Source: an uncultured Oscillibacter sp. (GTDB lineage: Bacteria > Bacillota > Clostridia > Oscillospirales > Oscillospiraceae). From it: a stretch of DNA of 27,999 nt. The notes beneath the pieces are model-generated. The model worked only from the letters and a program-made list of their open reading frames with translations, made no database searches and was not told where the DNA came from. Shown piece after piece: positions 13,109 through 21,530 of the stretch. The position numbers and the translations under genes were made by a program. Where the stretch lies: NCBI GenBank assembly GCA_934574045.1, contig CAKTMK010000033.1:1-27999 (forward strand), given 5' to 3'. The first letter of the stretch is position 1. Every line of letters begins with the position of its first letter.

Positions 13109-15550
13109 TCACTGGCGCAGCGTGTCCTGTCCGCCCTCGCTCCGGGCGGGGGCAAACGCCGCCAGCGGCTCCGCCGTCTCCGGCTTTGCCGGTTCGGCGG
13201 CCGCCTTTTTCTTCTTTTTCTCCGCCGGACACAGCGCGCGGCTGAGCACCTCGTCCACGTTCGTGACGGGGACGAACTCCAGCGCGGCGCGGACCGTCTG
13301 GTCGATCTGCTCCAGATCCCGGACGTTGTCCTGCGGGATGAGCACCGTTCCGATGCCGTTGCGCAGCGCCGCCATGGTCTTTTCCTTCAGCCCGCCGATG
13401 GCCAGCACCCGGCCCCGCAGGGTGATCTCCCCCGTCATGGCGAGACCGGCCCGCACCTTCCGCCCGGTCAGGGCGGAGCACAGCGCGGTGGCGATGGCAA
13501 TGCCGGCGGAGGGGCCGTCCTTGGGCACCGCGCCCTCCGGGAAGTGGATGTGGATGTCCGTGTTCTTGTAAAACTCCGGGTCGATCTCATAGCGGTCGGT
13601 CCGGCTGCGCAGGCAGCTCAGCGCCGCCTGAGCGGACTCCTTCATCACGTCGCCCAGATTGCCGGTCAGCTCCAGCTTTCCGGTGCCGGGCATGACGTTG
13701 ACCTCCACCTCGAGGATCTCGCCGCCCACCTCGGTCCAAGCAAGGCCGTTGACCACGCCGACCTCCTCCCGCTCGGCGTGGAGCGCCGGGGGATAGGGCG
13801 ACATATCCAGCAGCTCCGGCAGGTCCTTTTCCTCCACGGTCAGGCGCTTGACGCCGCCGGTGAGGATCTGCATATCCGCCTTGCGGCACAGGGCCGCCAC
13901 CCGCCGCTCCAGCACGCGCACGCCGGACTCCCGGGTGTAGTCCCGGATCAGCGCCCGGAGCGCGCCGTCGTCCACCCGGAGCTGCGTCTTTTTCAGCCCG
14001 TGTTCCTTAAGCTGCTTGGGCAGCAGATGGTTTTTCACGATCTGCAGCTTTTCCTCATCGGTATAGCTGCCCAGCTCGATGACCTCCATCCGGTCCAGCA
14101 GGGGCCGAGGGATCGTCTCCGTGGTGTTGGCGGTGGTGATGAACATGACATGGCTCAGGTCCACCGGGATCTCCATGAAGTGGTCCCGGAAGGCGCAGTT
14201 CTGCTCGCTGTCCAGCACCTCCAGCAGCGCCGCGGCGGGATCGCCCCGGTAATCGCTGCCCAGCTTGTCGATCTCGTCCAGCAGCAGCAGCGGATTCATG
14301 GACTTGCTGCGGCTGATGGCCTCGATGATGCGGCCGGGCATGGAGCCGATGTACGTTTTGCGGTGGCCGCGGATGTCCGCCTCGTCCCGCACGCCGCCCA
14401 GACTCAGCCGGGCCAGCTTGCGGTTGAGGGCCTTGGCCACGCTGATGGCGATGGAGGTCTTGCCCACGCCCGGCGGGCCGACCAGACAGAGGATCTGCCC
14501 CCGCCCCTCCGGGTTCATCTGCCGGACGGCGATGGTCTCCAGAATGCGCCGCTTCACCTTTTCCAGACCGAAGTGGTCTTTGTCCAAAATCTTTCTGGCA
14601 GCCTCCACGTTCAGCCGCTCCCGCGTCCGGGTGTTCCACGGCATTTCCAGACACACGTCCAGATACCCGCGGATCACCGCGCTCTCCGCGCTGGTGTAGG
14701 GCTGCTTGGACAGCTTATCCACCTCCTTGAGAAGGTGGCTCTCCGTCTCCTCCGGCAGACCGAGACGCAGGATGCGGGCGCGGTAATCGTCCAGCTCCTC
14801 GTCCCCATCGTCCGTCTCGCCCAGCTCGCCCTGCATCACCCGGATCTGGGTGCGCAGGATCTGCTCCCGCTGGGACCGGGCAAGCTGGGAGCGGACCTTG
14901 TCCTCCATCTCGCCCTCAAAGGCCAGCACGTCGTTCTCCCGCGCCAGAAACTCGTTGAGCTTGCGCAGGCGGATATAGGGCGACGGCTCCTCCAGAATGC
15001 TCTGCCGCTCCTCCGTCCGCAGACGGATGTTCTGGGCCAGAAAATCCGCCAGATACCCCGGATCGCGGCACTCCTGCACCTGCGTCTTTATCTCGTCCGG
15101 CAGACCGGAGACCCGTCCGGCGTACTCGTCGAACAGGACCGCAGTCTGGCGCAGCAGCGCCTCCGTCCGGGCGGAGCGCAGGAACGCCTCGCTCTCCTTC
15201 TGCTCCGGCAGCGCCTCCACGTTGGCCTGCAGAAACGGCTCGGACTGCCACAGGCGCTTCATCCGCGCCCGGCGGCCGCCCTCCACCATCACGCGCACGC
15301 TCCCCTCGGACACGCGCAAGACCTGCGTGATGTGGGACACCGTGCCCACCCGGTACAGGTCCTTTTCCTCCGGCACCGCCGTTCCCAGCTCCTTCTGCGT
15401 GACCAGAAAGATCTCCTGATCCGTCTCCATCGCGCGGCTGAGCGCGGCGATGGAGATGGGGCGCTCCACGTCGAAAGTCAGGTCCATATGCGGAAACACC
15501 GTCAGGCCCCGCAGGGCCAGAACGGGAATATTCCAAGTTGTCAGCTCCAT
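13109..15550 (-). CDS. lon: ATP-dependent protease Lon
   Basis: Degrades damaged and short-lived regulatory proteins in the cytoplasm. The 813 residues comprise a substrate-binding LON domain (about 1-200), a coiled region, an AAA+ module with Walker A GPPGVGKT (358-365) and Walker B LLLDEIDK, and a protease domain with the Ser-Lys dyad S681 (KDGPSAG) and K722 (GGLKEK). The last 38 residues are unusual: a KKKKK run followed by an Ala-Pro-Glu-rich tail beyond the normal end of the fold. The ATG at 15550 follows AAGGAA. The gene lies between clpX and engB in the usual Firmicutes order, with a hairpin between clpX and lon. Confidence 0.97.
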   Translation of the reverse strand: MELTTWNIPVLALRGLTVFPHMDLTFDVERPISIAALSRAMETDQEIFLVTQKELGTAVPEEKDLYRVGTVSHITQVLRVSEGSVRVMVEGGRRARMKRLWQSEPFLQANVEALPEQKESEAFLRSARTEALLRQTAVLFDEYAGRVSGLPDEIKTQVQECRDPGYLADFLAQNIRLRTEERQSILEEPSPYIRLRKLNEFLARENDVLAFEGEMEDKVRSQLARSQREQILRTQIRVMQGELGETDDGDEELDDYRARILRLGLPEETESHLLKEVDKLSKQPYTSAESAVIRGYLDVCLEMPWNTRTRERLNVEAARKILDKDHFGLEKVKRRILETIAVRQMNPEGRGQILCLVGPPGVGKTSIAISVAKALNRKLARLSLGGVRDEADIRGHRKTYIGSMPGRIIEAISRSKSMNPLLLLDEIDKLGSDYRGDPAAALLEVLDSEQNCAFRDHFMEIPVDLSHVMFITTANTTETIPRPLLDRMEVIELGSYTDEEKLQIVKNHLLPKQLKEHGLKKTQLRVDDGALRALIRDYTRESGVRVLERRVAALCRKADMQILTGGVKRLTVEEKDLPELLDMSPYPPALHAEREEVGVVNGLAWTEVGGEILEVEVNVMPGTGKLELTGNLGDVMKESAQAALSCLRSRTDRYEIDPEFYKNTDIHIHFPEGAVPKDGPSAGIAIATALCSALTGRKVRAGLAMTGEITLRGRVLAIGGLKEKTMAALRNGIGTVLIPQDNVRDLEQIDQTVRAALEFVPVTNVDEVLSRALCPAEKKKKKAAAEPAKPETAEPLAAFAPARSEGGQDTLRQ

Positions 15551-15573
15551 GGTCGGGTTCCTTTCTTTTACTG

Positions 15574-15608
15574 AAAGAGGGGAGACGCGCCGCGTCTCCC
15601 CTCTCTTT
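15574..15608 (-). terminator. Hairpin between clpX and lon
   Basis: A strong GC-rich hairpin, AGGGGAGACG pairing with CGTCTCCCCT and extended by A-rich and T-rich ends, begins about 19 nt after the clpX stop and ends about 24 nt before the lon ATG. On the minus strand CTCTTTC follows, a weak U-tract. No separate lon promoter fits in the remaining gap, so this is more likely a partial terminator or processing site that lowers lon expression relative to clpX. Confidence 0.6.
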
Positions 15609-15626
15609 GCGTCAGGCAGCGGCTGC

Positions 15627-16943
15627 TCAGGATGCGGAAGCCGGCGCGCTGCCGGGCAGCTCCGGCTTTTCGGCGCCGCTCCGCTTTACCGCGTGGCCGG
15701 CGCGCCGTCCGCTGTTCCAGGTCAGGACGGGCTTTTCCGTCCCCTCCACGCAGCCGCGGGTGATCGTCACCTTCTCGATCGTGGGATCGGAGGGCACGTC
15801 GTACATGATCTGCGTGAGCATGGACTCCATCACCGCCCGCAGGCCACGGGCGCCGATATTGCGCTCGATGGCCTTGTCGGCCACGGCCTCCAGCGCCTCC
15901 TGCTCAAAGACCAGCTCCACGTCGTCAAAGTCCATCAGCTTCTGATACTGCTTGACCAGCGCGTTCTTCGGCTCCGTCAGGATGCGCACCAGATCCTCCC
16001 GCGTCAGGGAGTTGAGCGTGGCGATGACCGGCAGGCGGCCCACCAGCTCCGGAATCAGGCCGTACTTCAGGATGTCGTGGGGCTGCACGTTGGAGAGGAT
16101 GCGGTTCATGTCCCGGTCCTTCTTCCCCTCGATCTTCGCGCCGAAGCCGATGCTCTTCTGGTCCATGCGCTGCTCGATGATCTTGTCCAGACCGTCGAAC
16201 GCGCCGCCGCAGATAAAGAGGATGTTCTTGGTGTTGACCTGAATGAATTCCTGATGGGGATGCTTGCGTCCGCCCTGAGGCGGCACGTTTGCCATCGTCC
16301 CCTCCACGATCTTCAAAAGCGCCTGCTGCACGCCCTCGCCGGACACATCCCGGGTGATGGAGACGTTTTCGCTCTTGCGGGCGATCTTGTCGATCTCGTC
16401 CACGTAGATGATGCCCCGCTCGGCCCGCTCCACGTCGAAATCCGCCGCCTGTAAAAGCCGCAGCAGGATGTTCTCCACGTCGTCGCCCACGTAGCCGGCC
16501 TCGGTCAGGGTGGTGGCGTCCGCGATGGCAAAGGGGACCTTGAGAATGCGGGCGAGGGTCTGGGCGAACAGCGTCTTGCCCGAGCCGGTGGGGCCGAGCA
16601 TCAGGATGTTGCTCTTTTGCAGCTCCACCCCGTCGTCGTCCCCGGCGCAGATGCGCTTATAGTGGTTGTAGACCGCCACGGAGAGGGCGATCTTCGCCTC
16701 GTCCTGTCCGATCACATACTGATCCAGAACGCCCTTAATCTCCTGCGGCGTGGGCAGCTTGTCCGGAAGCTCCTCCAGCTCGGGAGAGCCGGATTCCTCA
16801 AAGCCGTCGTTGAGAATGCTCATGCAAAGCTGCACGCATTCGTCGCAGATCCGCACGCCCGGTCCCTGGATCATGCGGTGGACCTGCTGCTCATGCTTGC
16901 CGCAGAAGGAGCAGCGAAGCGTCCTTTTGGCGTCGTCGTTCAT
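15627..16943 (-). CDS. clpX: ATP-dependent Clp protease ATP-binding subunit ClpX
   Basis: A hexameric AAA+ unfoldase that recognises tagged substrates and feeds them to ClpP. The 438 residues contain the N-terminal zinc-binding domain with C11, C14, C33 and C36, Walker A GPTGSGKT (117-124), Walker B IIYVDEIDKI, the GYVGDDVE segment, the ClpP-docking loop IGFGA and sensor 2 GARGLRAV. The final 30 residues are a Gly-Ser-Pro-rich extension of no known role. The ATG at 16943 follows CGAGG. It lies 39 nt downstream of clpP, which supports co-transcription with its partner. Confidence 0.97.
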   Translation of the reverse strand: MNDDAKRTLRCSFCGKHEQQVHRMIQGPGVRICDECVQLCMSILNDGFEESGSPELEELPDKLPTPQEIKGVLDQYVIGQDEAKIALSVAVYNHYKRICAGDDDGVELQKSNILMLGPTGSGKTLFAQTLARILKVPFAIADATTLTEAGYVGDDVENILLRLLQAADFDVERAERGIIYVDEIDKIARKSENVSITRDVSGEGVQQALLKIVEGTMANVPPQGGRKHPHQEFIQVNTKNILFICGGAFDGLDKIIEQRMDQKSIGFGAKIEGKKDRDMNRILSNVQPHDILKYGLIPELVGRLPVIATLNSLTREDLVRILTEPKNALVKQYQKLMDFDDVELVFEQEALEAVADKAIERNIGARGLRAVMESMLTQIMYDVPSDPTIEKVTITRGCVEGTEKPVLTWNSGRRAGHAVKRSGAEKPELPGSAPASAS

Positions 16944-16982
16944 GGTAATACCTCGGTTCTGTTTTTTCGCGCTTCAGGCGGC

Positions 16983-17564
16983 TCAGTGGTTCGTGATGAT
17001 CTTGTCGATCAGGCCGAACTCCTTGGCCTCGGCGGCGGACATGAAGTTGTCCCGCTCGCAGGCGGCGGTGACTTCCTCCACGGTCCGGCCCGTGTTCTCC
17101 GCCATGATGCGGTTCATGCGCTTTTTGATGATCTCCAGCCGCTTGAGATGGATAGCCATATCGGTGATCTGGCCCTGCGTTCCGGCGGAGGGCTGGTGGA
17201 TCATGATCTCGGCGTTGGGCAGAGCGATGCGCTTGCCCTTGGCGCCGGAGCTGAGCAGGAACGCGGCCATGCTGGCGCACATGCCCACGCAGACGGTGGA
17301 CACGTCGCACTTGACGTACTGCATGGTGTCGTAAATGGCCATGCCGTCGGTCACGGAGCCGCCGGGGCTGTTGATATAGAGCTGAATGTCCTTGTCGGGG
17401 TCCTGCGCCTCCAGATACAGCAGCTGCGCCACGACCAGACTGGCGGTGGTGGCGTTGACCTCCTCGCCCAGAAAGACGATGCGGTCGTTGAGCAGGCGGG
17501 AAAAAATGTCGTAGGACCGTTCGCCCCGGTTGGTCTGCTCCACTACATAGGGTACTAAGCTCAT
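16983..17564 (-). CDS. clpP: ATP-dependent Clp protease proteolytic subunit ClpP
   Basis: A serine peptidase that forms the 14-subunit degradation chamber docked to ClpX. 193 residues, normal length, with the catalytic triad S98 (GMCASMAA), H123 (MIHQPSAG) and D172 (ERDNFMSA). The short head MSLVPYVVEQTNRGERSYDI is typical of ClpP with a processed N-terminus. The ATG at 17564 is 8 nt after GGAGG and is preferred over an in-frame ATG at 17615 without a ribosome site. It lies 145 bp downstream of tig, and that gap holds a long hairpin. Confidence 0.98.
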   Translation of the reverse strand: MSLVPYVVEQTNRGERSYDIFSRLLNDRIVFLGEEVNATTASLVVAQLLYLEAQDPDKDIQLYINSPGGSVTDGMAIYDTMQYVKCDVSTVCVGMCASMAAFLLSSGAKGKRIALPNAEIMIHQPSAGTQGQITDMAIHLKRLEIIKKRMNRIMAENTGRTVEEVTAACERDNFMSAAEAKEFGLIDKIITNH

Positions 17565-17640
17565 TGGTAAAACCTCCATTTGAAACCGGATTTCCGGAAG
17601 ATCGGACCGCAGCACGGCGCGCCGCGCCGTCCGCCTAGAA

Positions 17641-17679
17641 ACATTCTCTCATGATACCACAGGCACCATGAGAGAATGT
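17641..17679 (-). terminator. Long perfect hairpin between tig and clpP
   Basis: A 13-bp perfect stem (17641-17653 with 17667-17679), extended inwards by five more pairs including two G-U, leaves a loop of only 3 nt. It starts about 30 nt after the tig stop on the minus strand and is followed by TTCTAGG, so the U-tract is poor. I see no promoter between it and clpP. It is probably a leaky terminator or an RNase processing site that sets the tig to clpP ratio. Confidence 0.55.
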
Positions 17680-17708
17680 GTCGAATCTGTGAAATGTATC
17701 GGTCCGAA

Positions 17709-19187
17709 TTATTCTTCCGTCTTCTTGGCGGTCTTCTTGGCGGCCGGCTTCTTGGCGGGCTTCTCCTCGCCGTCCTCAGCCTTGGCGGTCTTCTTGGCGG
17801 CGGTCTTCTTGGCGGGCTTTTCCTCGCCGTCCTCGGCCTTGGCCGTCTTCTTGGCCGCGGTCTTCTTGGCGGGCTTCTCCTCGCCGTCCTCGGCCTTCTT
17901 CTCCGCCTTGGGGGCGGTGGCCGTGGCGCTCTCGGTCACGATGCTGATGGCCTTGCGGGTGCTGAGCTGATCCTTCACCTGCTGGGCGGGGAGATACTTC
18001 TTCACATTCTCCAGCTCGATGTTGTACTGCTCGGCCATCTTCTTGTACTCTTCCTCCACTTCGTCGTCGGAGATCTCGATGTTCTCCTCCTTGATGATGG
18101 CGGCCAGAGCCAGATCCAGACGCACCTGACGCAGAGCGGGCTCCTTGGCGTCGGCCAGCAGCTTCGCCTCGTCCATGCCGGTCATCTTCAGATACTGGTC
18201 ATAGGGGATGCCCTGCTGCATGATCTGATTCTTGAAGTTGTCGAGGAAGCGGTGGGCCTGGGCGTCCACCATAGCGTCGGGCACGTCGGCGGTGATGTTC
18301 TCCGCCACCTGCTCCATCAGCTTGTCCTCAAAGGTGCGCTGCGCGGCTTCCTCGCGCTCCTCGGTGATCTTCTTCTTCAGGTCGGCTTTCAGATCCTTGA
18401 GCGTGTCGAACTCGCTGACGTCCTTGGCGAACTCGTCGTCCATGGCGGGAACGTCCTTCTCCTTGACCTCGTGGACCTTGACCTTAAAGACCACGGCCTT
18501 GCCGGCCAGGTCCTCGTGGTAATCCTCGGGGAAGGTGATGTCGATGTCCTTCTCCTCGCCGGCCTTCATGCCGACGACCTGCTCCTCAAAGCCGGGGACA
18601 AAGCTGCCGCTGCCCAGCTCCAGGCTGTGGTTCGTGCCCTTGCCGCCGTCAAAGGGCTTGCCGTCCAGGAAGCCCTCAAAGTCAATCACGGCCACGTCGC
18701 CGTTTTTCGCCTCGCGGTCCACGGACACCAGACGGGTGTTGCGGTCGGCCATCTCCTTGAGCCGGTCGTCCACGTCGGCGGCGGTGACCTTAGCCGGGGT
18801 CTTGGGGGCTTTCAGGCCCTTGTAAGCGCCCAGCTTCACCTCGGGGTAAACGGGAACGCTGGCCTTGAAGGTGAAGCCGTCCTTCGTGACCTCGCCCTCC
18901 AGCTCAACCTGCGGATAGCCCACCACGTCCAGCTGCTTTTCCGTCACCGCGGCTTCATAGGCGTCCGGCATGGCGATATTGACCGCTTCCTCGTAAAAGA
19001 CCTCCGCGCCGTACATCCCCTCAATGATCTTGCGGGGGGCCTTGCCCGGACGGAAGCCCGGCACGTTGATCTTCTTGCGCAGCTTCTGATACGCCTTTAC
19101 GATGGCAGCCTCAAATTCCTCCGCGCTGACCTCCACGGTCAGGGCGACGATACTTTTTTCCTGATTCTCGCAGTTTTTCACGTTCAT
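17709..19187 (-). CDS. tig: Trigger factor (ribosome-associated chaperone and prolyl isomerase)
   Basis: Binds near the ribosome exit tunnel and shields nascent chains. 492 residues, against about 430 in most species. The ribosome-binding domain carries GFRPGKAPR (44-52). An FKBP-type isomerase domain spans about 150-240 (DFEGFLDGKPFDGGKG through FVPGFEEQVVGMKAGEEK), and the helical chaperone arms follow. The last 65 or so residues form a Lys-Ala-rich tail with three 19-residue repeats of the type AEDGEEKPAKKTAAKKTAK, which looks disordered and histone-H1-like. The ATG at 19187 follows GAGGAG by 8 nt. It is the first gene of the tig-clpP-clpX-lon-engB block. Confidence 0.96.
   Translation of the reverse strand: MNVKNCENQEKSIVALTVEVSAEEFEAAIVKAYQKLRKKINVPGFRPGKAPRKIIEGMYGAEVFYEEAVNIAMPDAYEAAVTEKQLDVVGYPQVELEGEVTKDGFTFKASVPVYPEVKLGAYKGLKAPKTPAKVTAADVDDRLKEMADRNTRLVSVDREAKNGDVAVIDFEGFLDGKPFDGGKGTNHSLELGSGSFVPGFEEQVVGMKAGEEKDIDITFPEDYHEDLAGKAVVFKVKVHEVKEKDVPAMDDEFAKDVSEFDTLKDLKADLKKKITEEREEAAQRTFEDKLMEQVAENITADVPDAMVDAQAHRFLDNFKNQIMQQGIPYDQYLKMTGMDEAKLLADAKEPALRQVRLDLALAAIIKEENIEISDDEVEEEYKKMAEQYNIELENVKKYLPAQQVKDQLSTRKAISIVTESATATAPKAEKKAEDGEEKPAKKTAAKKTAKAEDGEEKPAKKTAAKKTAKAEDGEEKPAKKPAAKKTAKKTEE
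17733..17903 (-). repeat. Three 57-bp tandem repeats in the 3' end of tig
   Basis: Three in-frame 57-bp units (17733-17789, 17790-17846, 17847-17903), about 90% alike, encode the Lys-Ala-rich tail of trigger factor. The unit length is a multiple of three, so gain or loss of units by slippage would keep the frame. Confidence 0.9.
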
Positions 19188-19210
19188 ATTGTTTACTCCT
19201 CCGTTCATGA

Positions 19211-19244
19211 CCGGTACAGGCCGGTACATTTCCTTATCATAGCA
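19211..19244 (-). promoter_or_regulatory. tig promoter region with paired CCGGTACA repeats
   Basis: On the minus strand an extended -10, TGC then TATGAT (19236-19244), stands about 50 nt before the tig start. The -35 is weak (TGGATT with a 17-bp spacer). Between the -10 and the start codon, CCGGTACA occurs twice as a direct repeat at 19211-19218 and 19221-19228, 10 bp apart, which could be an operator or simply leader RNA sequence. Confidence 0.55.
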
Positions 19245-19276
19245 GATAAATGTTTAAAAATCCACACTTTTTTCCG

Positions 19277-19963
19277 CTATTCGCAGATTTTTTTTGGGAC
19301 GAAGCCCAGATAGTCCGCAGAGATCAGGGAAAAGGACGTTCCGTCCCGCTCCCCCTCGAGCCGGCGGCGGATCACCGGCCCGTGCAGATGCCCGTAAAAA
19401 CAGGCTCGGACCCGGTATTTTTTCAGCAGGGCCAATATCTCCGGGCACTCATAGCCCTGATACAGCGGCGGATAGTGGAGAAAACACAGGATGGGCCGCT
19501 CCCCCGCCGCCCGCAGAGAGGTCTCCAGCCGCATGACCTCGCGGTTGAGGACCTTGGCGTCCGGCGGCTTCTGATTCTCCTCCTGAAACCAGCCCCGGGT
19601 GCCGCAGAGCGCGTAGTCCCCGTAAAAATGACAGTTGTTATGCAGAAAGTCAAAGGACTTCAAGCCCTTTTCCGCAAAAAATCCATTCATTTTATTGACG
19701 GTGGACCACCAGTAGTCGTGATTCCCCTTCAGCAGCAGCTTTTTCGCCGGGAACCGGTCCAGAAAGCGGAAGTCCGCCTCCGCCTCCGCCATGTCGATGC
19801 CCCACGAGGTATCCCCCGCCAGCAGGAGCGTGTCCTCCGCCGTCAGGGCGGAGAGGGACGCTTCAATGCGGTTGACATAATTATGCCATGCCTCGCCGAA
19901 CACCTCCATGGACTTGTTCGCCGTGAGCGAAAGGTGCAGATCTCCGATCGCGTACAGGGCCAT
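19277..19963 (-). CDS. Metallophosphoesterase (calcineurin-like)
   Basis: A 228-residue predicted phosphohydrolase with a two-metal site. GDLHL (D8, H10), AGDTSWGID, GNHDYWW, FLHYPP and GHLHG supply the ligands expected of the calcineurin-like fold in the right order. It resembles the small stand-alone phosphohydrolases of COG1768, whose substrate is unknown; a nucleotide or phosphodiester substrate is possible but not indicated. The ATG at 19963 follows AGGAGGG. It lies 37 nt after thrC and is the last gene of the lepB-to-thrC run, 32 nt upstream of the tig promoter. No terminator is evident after it, so read-through into tig is possible. Confidence 0.87.
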   Translation of the reverse strand: MALYAIGDLHLSLTANKSMEVFGEAWHNYVNRIEASLSALTAEDTLLLAGDTSWGIDMAEAEADFRFLDRFPAKKLLLKGNHDYWWSTVNKMNGFFAEKGLKSFDFLHNNCHFYGDYALCGTRGWFQEENQKPPDAKVLNREVMRLETSLRAAGERPILCFLHYPPLYQGYECPEILALLKKYRVRACFYGHLHGPVIRRRLEGERDGTSFSLISADYLGFVPKKICE

Positions 19964-20000
19964 GCCAGCCCTCCTATCCCGTTAGATTTGGCCGGACGGC

Positions 20001-21488
20001 TCAGACGAGGAACGCGCGGACGGCGTCCGGCATTTCCTCCTTCGTCCGGGTCTGGTCGAAGCGGCGCGCCTTTTCCCGCAGCGCCGCCAGACGCCACGGC
20101 GCGCTCCGGCCCGTGACATACTGGAGCTGGTCGATCAGCTCCACGCCCTCACCCTGAGGCGCTTCGCCGATGGCCGTCAGCACGCTGGCGCAGAACTTGA
20201 ACGGCGAGGCGGTGGAGAGGAAAACGGAGGGCGTCTTGTCGCCGGTGGCCGCCCGGTACTGGCGCAGCACGTCCGCCGCCACGGCGGTGTGGGGGTCGAT
20301 GAGATAGCCCCGCTCGGCATAGCTCCGGGCGATGGCGGCGGATGTGGCCTCCTCGCCGCAGGAGCCGGCCCAGAACAGCTCGCGGATCTGGGAGAAAATG
20401 CCGTCGTCCACCCGGTAGCTGCCGCTCATGGCCAGCTGGTCCATGTAATCGCGCACCTTTCCGTCGTCCCGTCCGCTCAGGTCGAACAGCAGCCGCTCCA
20501 GATTGGAGGAGATCAGGATGTCCATGGACGGACTCATGGTGTTGTAGAAGGTGCGGTTGCGGTCATAGGTGCCGGTGGTCAGGAACTCGGTCAGCACATC
20601 GTTTTTGTTGGACGCGCAGATGAGCTTCCCCACCGGCAGGCCCATCTTCCGCGCGTAATAGCCCGCCAGAATGTCGCCGAAGTTGCCCGTGGGGACGCAG
20701 AAGTTCAGCTTCTCGCCCATGCGCAGGCGGCCGTCCCGGACCAGATCGCAGTACGCGGAGATGTAGTACACCACCTGCGGCAGGATGCGGCCCCAGTTGA
20801 TGGAGTTGGCGGAGGAGAGGAAATAGCCCCGTCCGTCCAGCTCGGCGCGCAGCGCCTCGTCGGAGAAAATGCGCTTCACGCCGCTCTGCGCGTCGTCAAA
20901 ATTGCCCACCACGGCGCAGACGCTGACGTTTTCGCCCCGCTGGGTGACCATCTGGGCCTCCTGCACGGCGGACACGCCGTCCTTGGGGTAAAAGGTCAAA
21001 ATTTTGGTCTGCTCCACGTCGGCAAAGCCCTCCATGGCAGCCTTGCCGGTGTCGCCGGAGGTGGCGGCCAGAATGCAGGCCGTCCGCGTCTCGCCGGTCT
21101 TTTTCAGCGCGGCGGAGAGGAGCTGAGGCAGCATCTGGAGCGCCAGATCCTTGAACGCGGAGGTGGGGCCGTGCCACAGCTCCAGACAGTAGGTCGCCGC
21201 GTCCAGCATTTTCACCGGGGCGACGGCCCGGGTGTCGAACCGGTCGGGACCGTAGGCCCGGCGGGCGAACTCCGCCAGCTCGTCAGCGGAGTAATCCTCC
21301 AGATACAGACCCATGATCCGCGCCGCCCGCTCCTGATAGGTCATGGGCAGCATAGCGGTCAGGTCCTCCTGCGTAAGCGCCGGGAACGTCTCCGGCGTCA
21401 GAAGTCCGCCGTCCCGGCTCAGCCCCTGCTTCACGGCCTGCGCCGCGCTGAGAGAGACCGCGGTGTCCCGCGTGCTGTAATACTTCAT
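20001..21488 (-). CDS. thrC: Threonine synthase
   Basis: A PLP enzyme that converts O-phospho-L-homoserine to threonine, the last step of threonine synthesis. It has 495 residues, the longer class of the family. The PLP lysine is K113 in GPTSAFKDLALQ; ATSGDTGKAAMEG and the phosphate-cradling PTGNFGDILAGYYA are also present. The ATG at 21488 follows AGGAGG. It sits 42 nt after yraN inside a run of housekeeping genes rather than with hom or thrB, so its regulation probably follows the upstream promoter. No threonine attenuator or T-box is visible in the short gap. Confidence 0.96.
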   Translation of the reverse strand: MKYYSTRDTAVSLSAAQAVKQGLSRDGGLLTPETFPALTQEDLTAMLPMTYQERAARIMGLYLEDYSADELAEFARRAYGPDRFDTRAVAPVKMLDAATYCLELWHGPTSAFKDLALQMLPQLLSAALKKTGETRTACILAATSGDTGKAAMEGFADVEQTKILTFYPKDGVSAVQEAQMVTQRGENVSVCAVVGNFDDAQSGVKRIFSDEALRAELDGRGYFLSSANSINWGRILPQVVYYISAYCDLVRDGRLRMGEKLNFCVPTGNFGDILAGYYARKMGLPVGKLICASNKNDVLTEFLTTGTYDRNRTFYNTMSPSMDILISSNLERLLFDLSGRDDGKVRDYMDQLAMSGSYRVDDGIFSQIRELFWAGSCGEEATSAAIARSYAERGYLIDPHTAVAADVLRQYRAATGDKTPSVFLSTASPFKFCASVLTAIGEAPQGEGVELIDQLQYVTGRSAPWRLAALREKARRFDQTRTKEEMPDAVRAFLV

Positions 21489-21530
21489 AGTGATTCCTCC
21501 TGTTCACTGGATATCGGCCGCGCCGCGGCC

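Noticed and set aside
12950..15574. An 874-residue open frame on the plus strand opposite lon and engB
   Set aside because: GC-rich codon bias on the minus strand leaves few stops in the antisense frame; the translation is His-, Arg- and Leu-rich with no domain, while lon and engB are unmistakable on the other strand.
17733..17903. Regular repeats as a possible CRISPR array
   Set aside because: The 57-bp units are contiguous, in frame and coding; there are no unique spacers and no cas genes.
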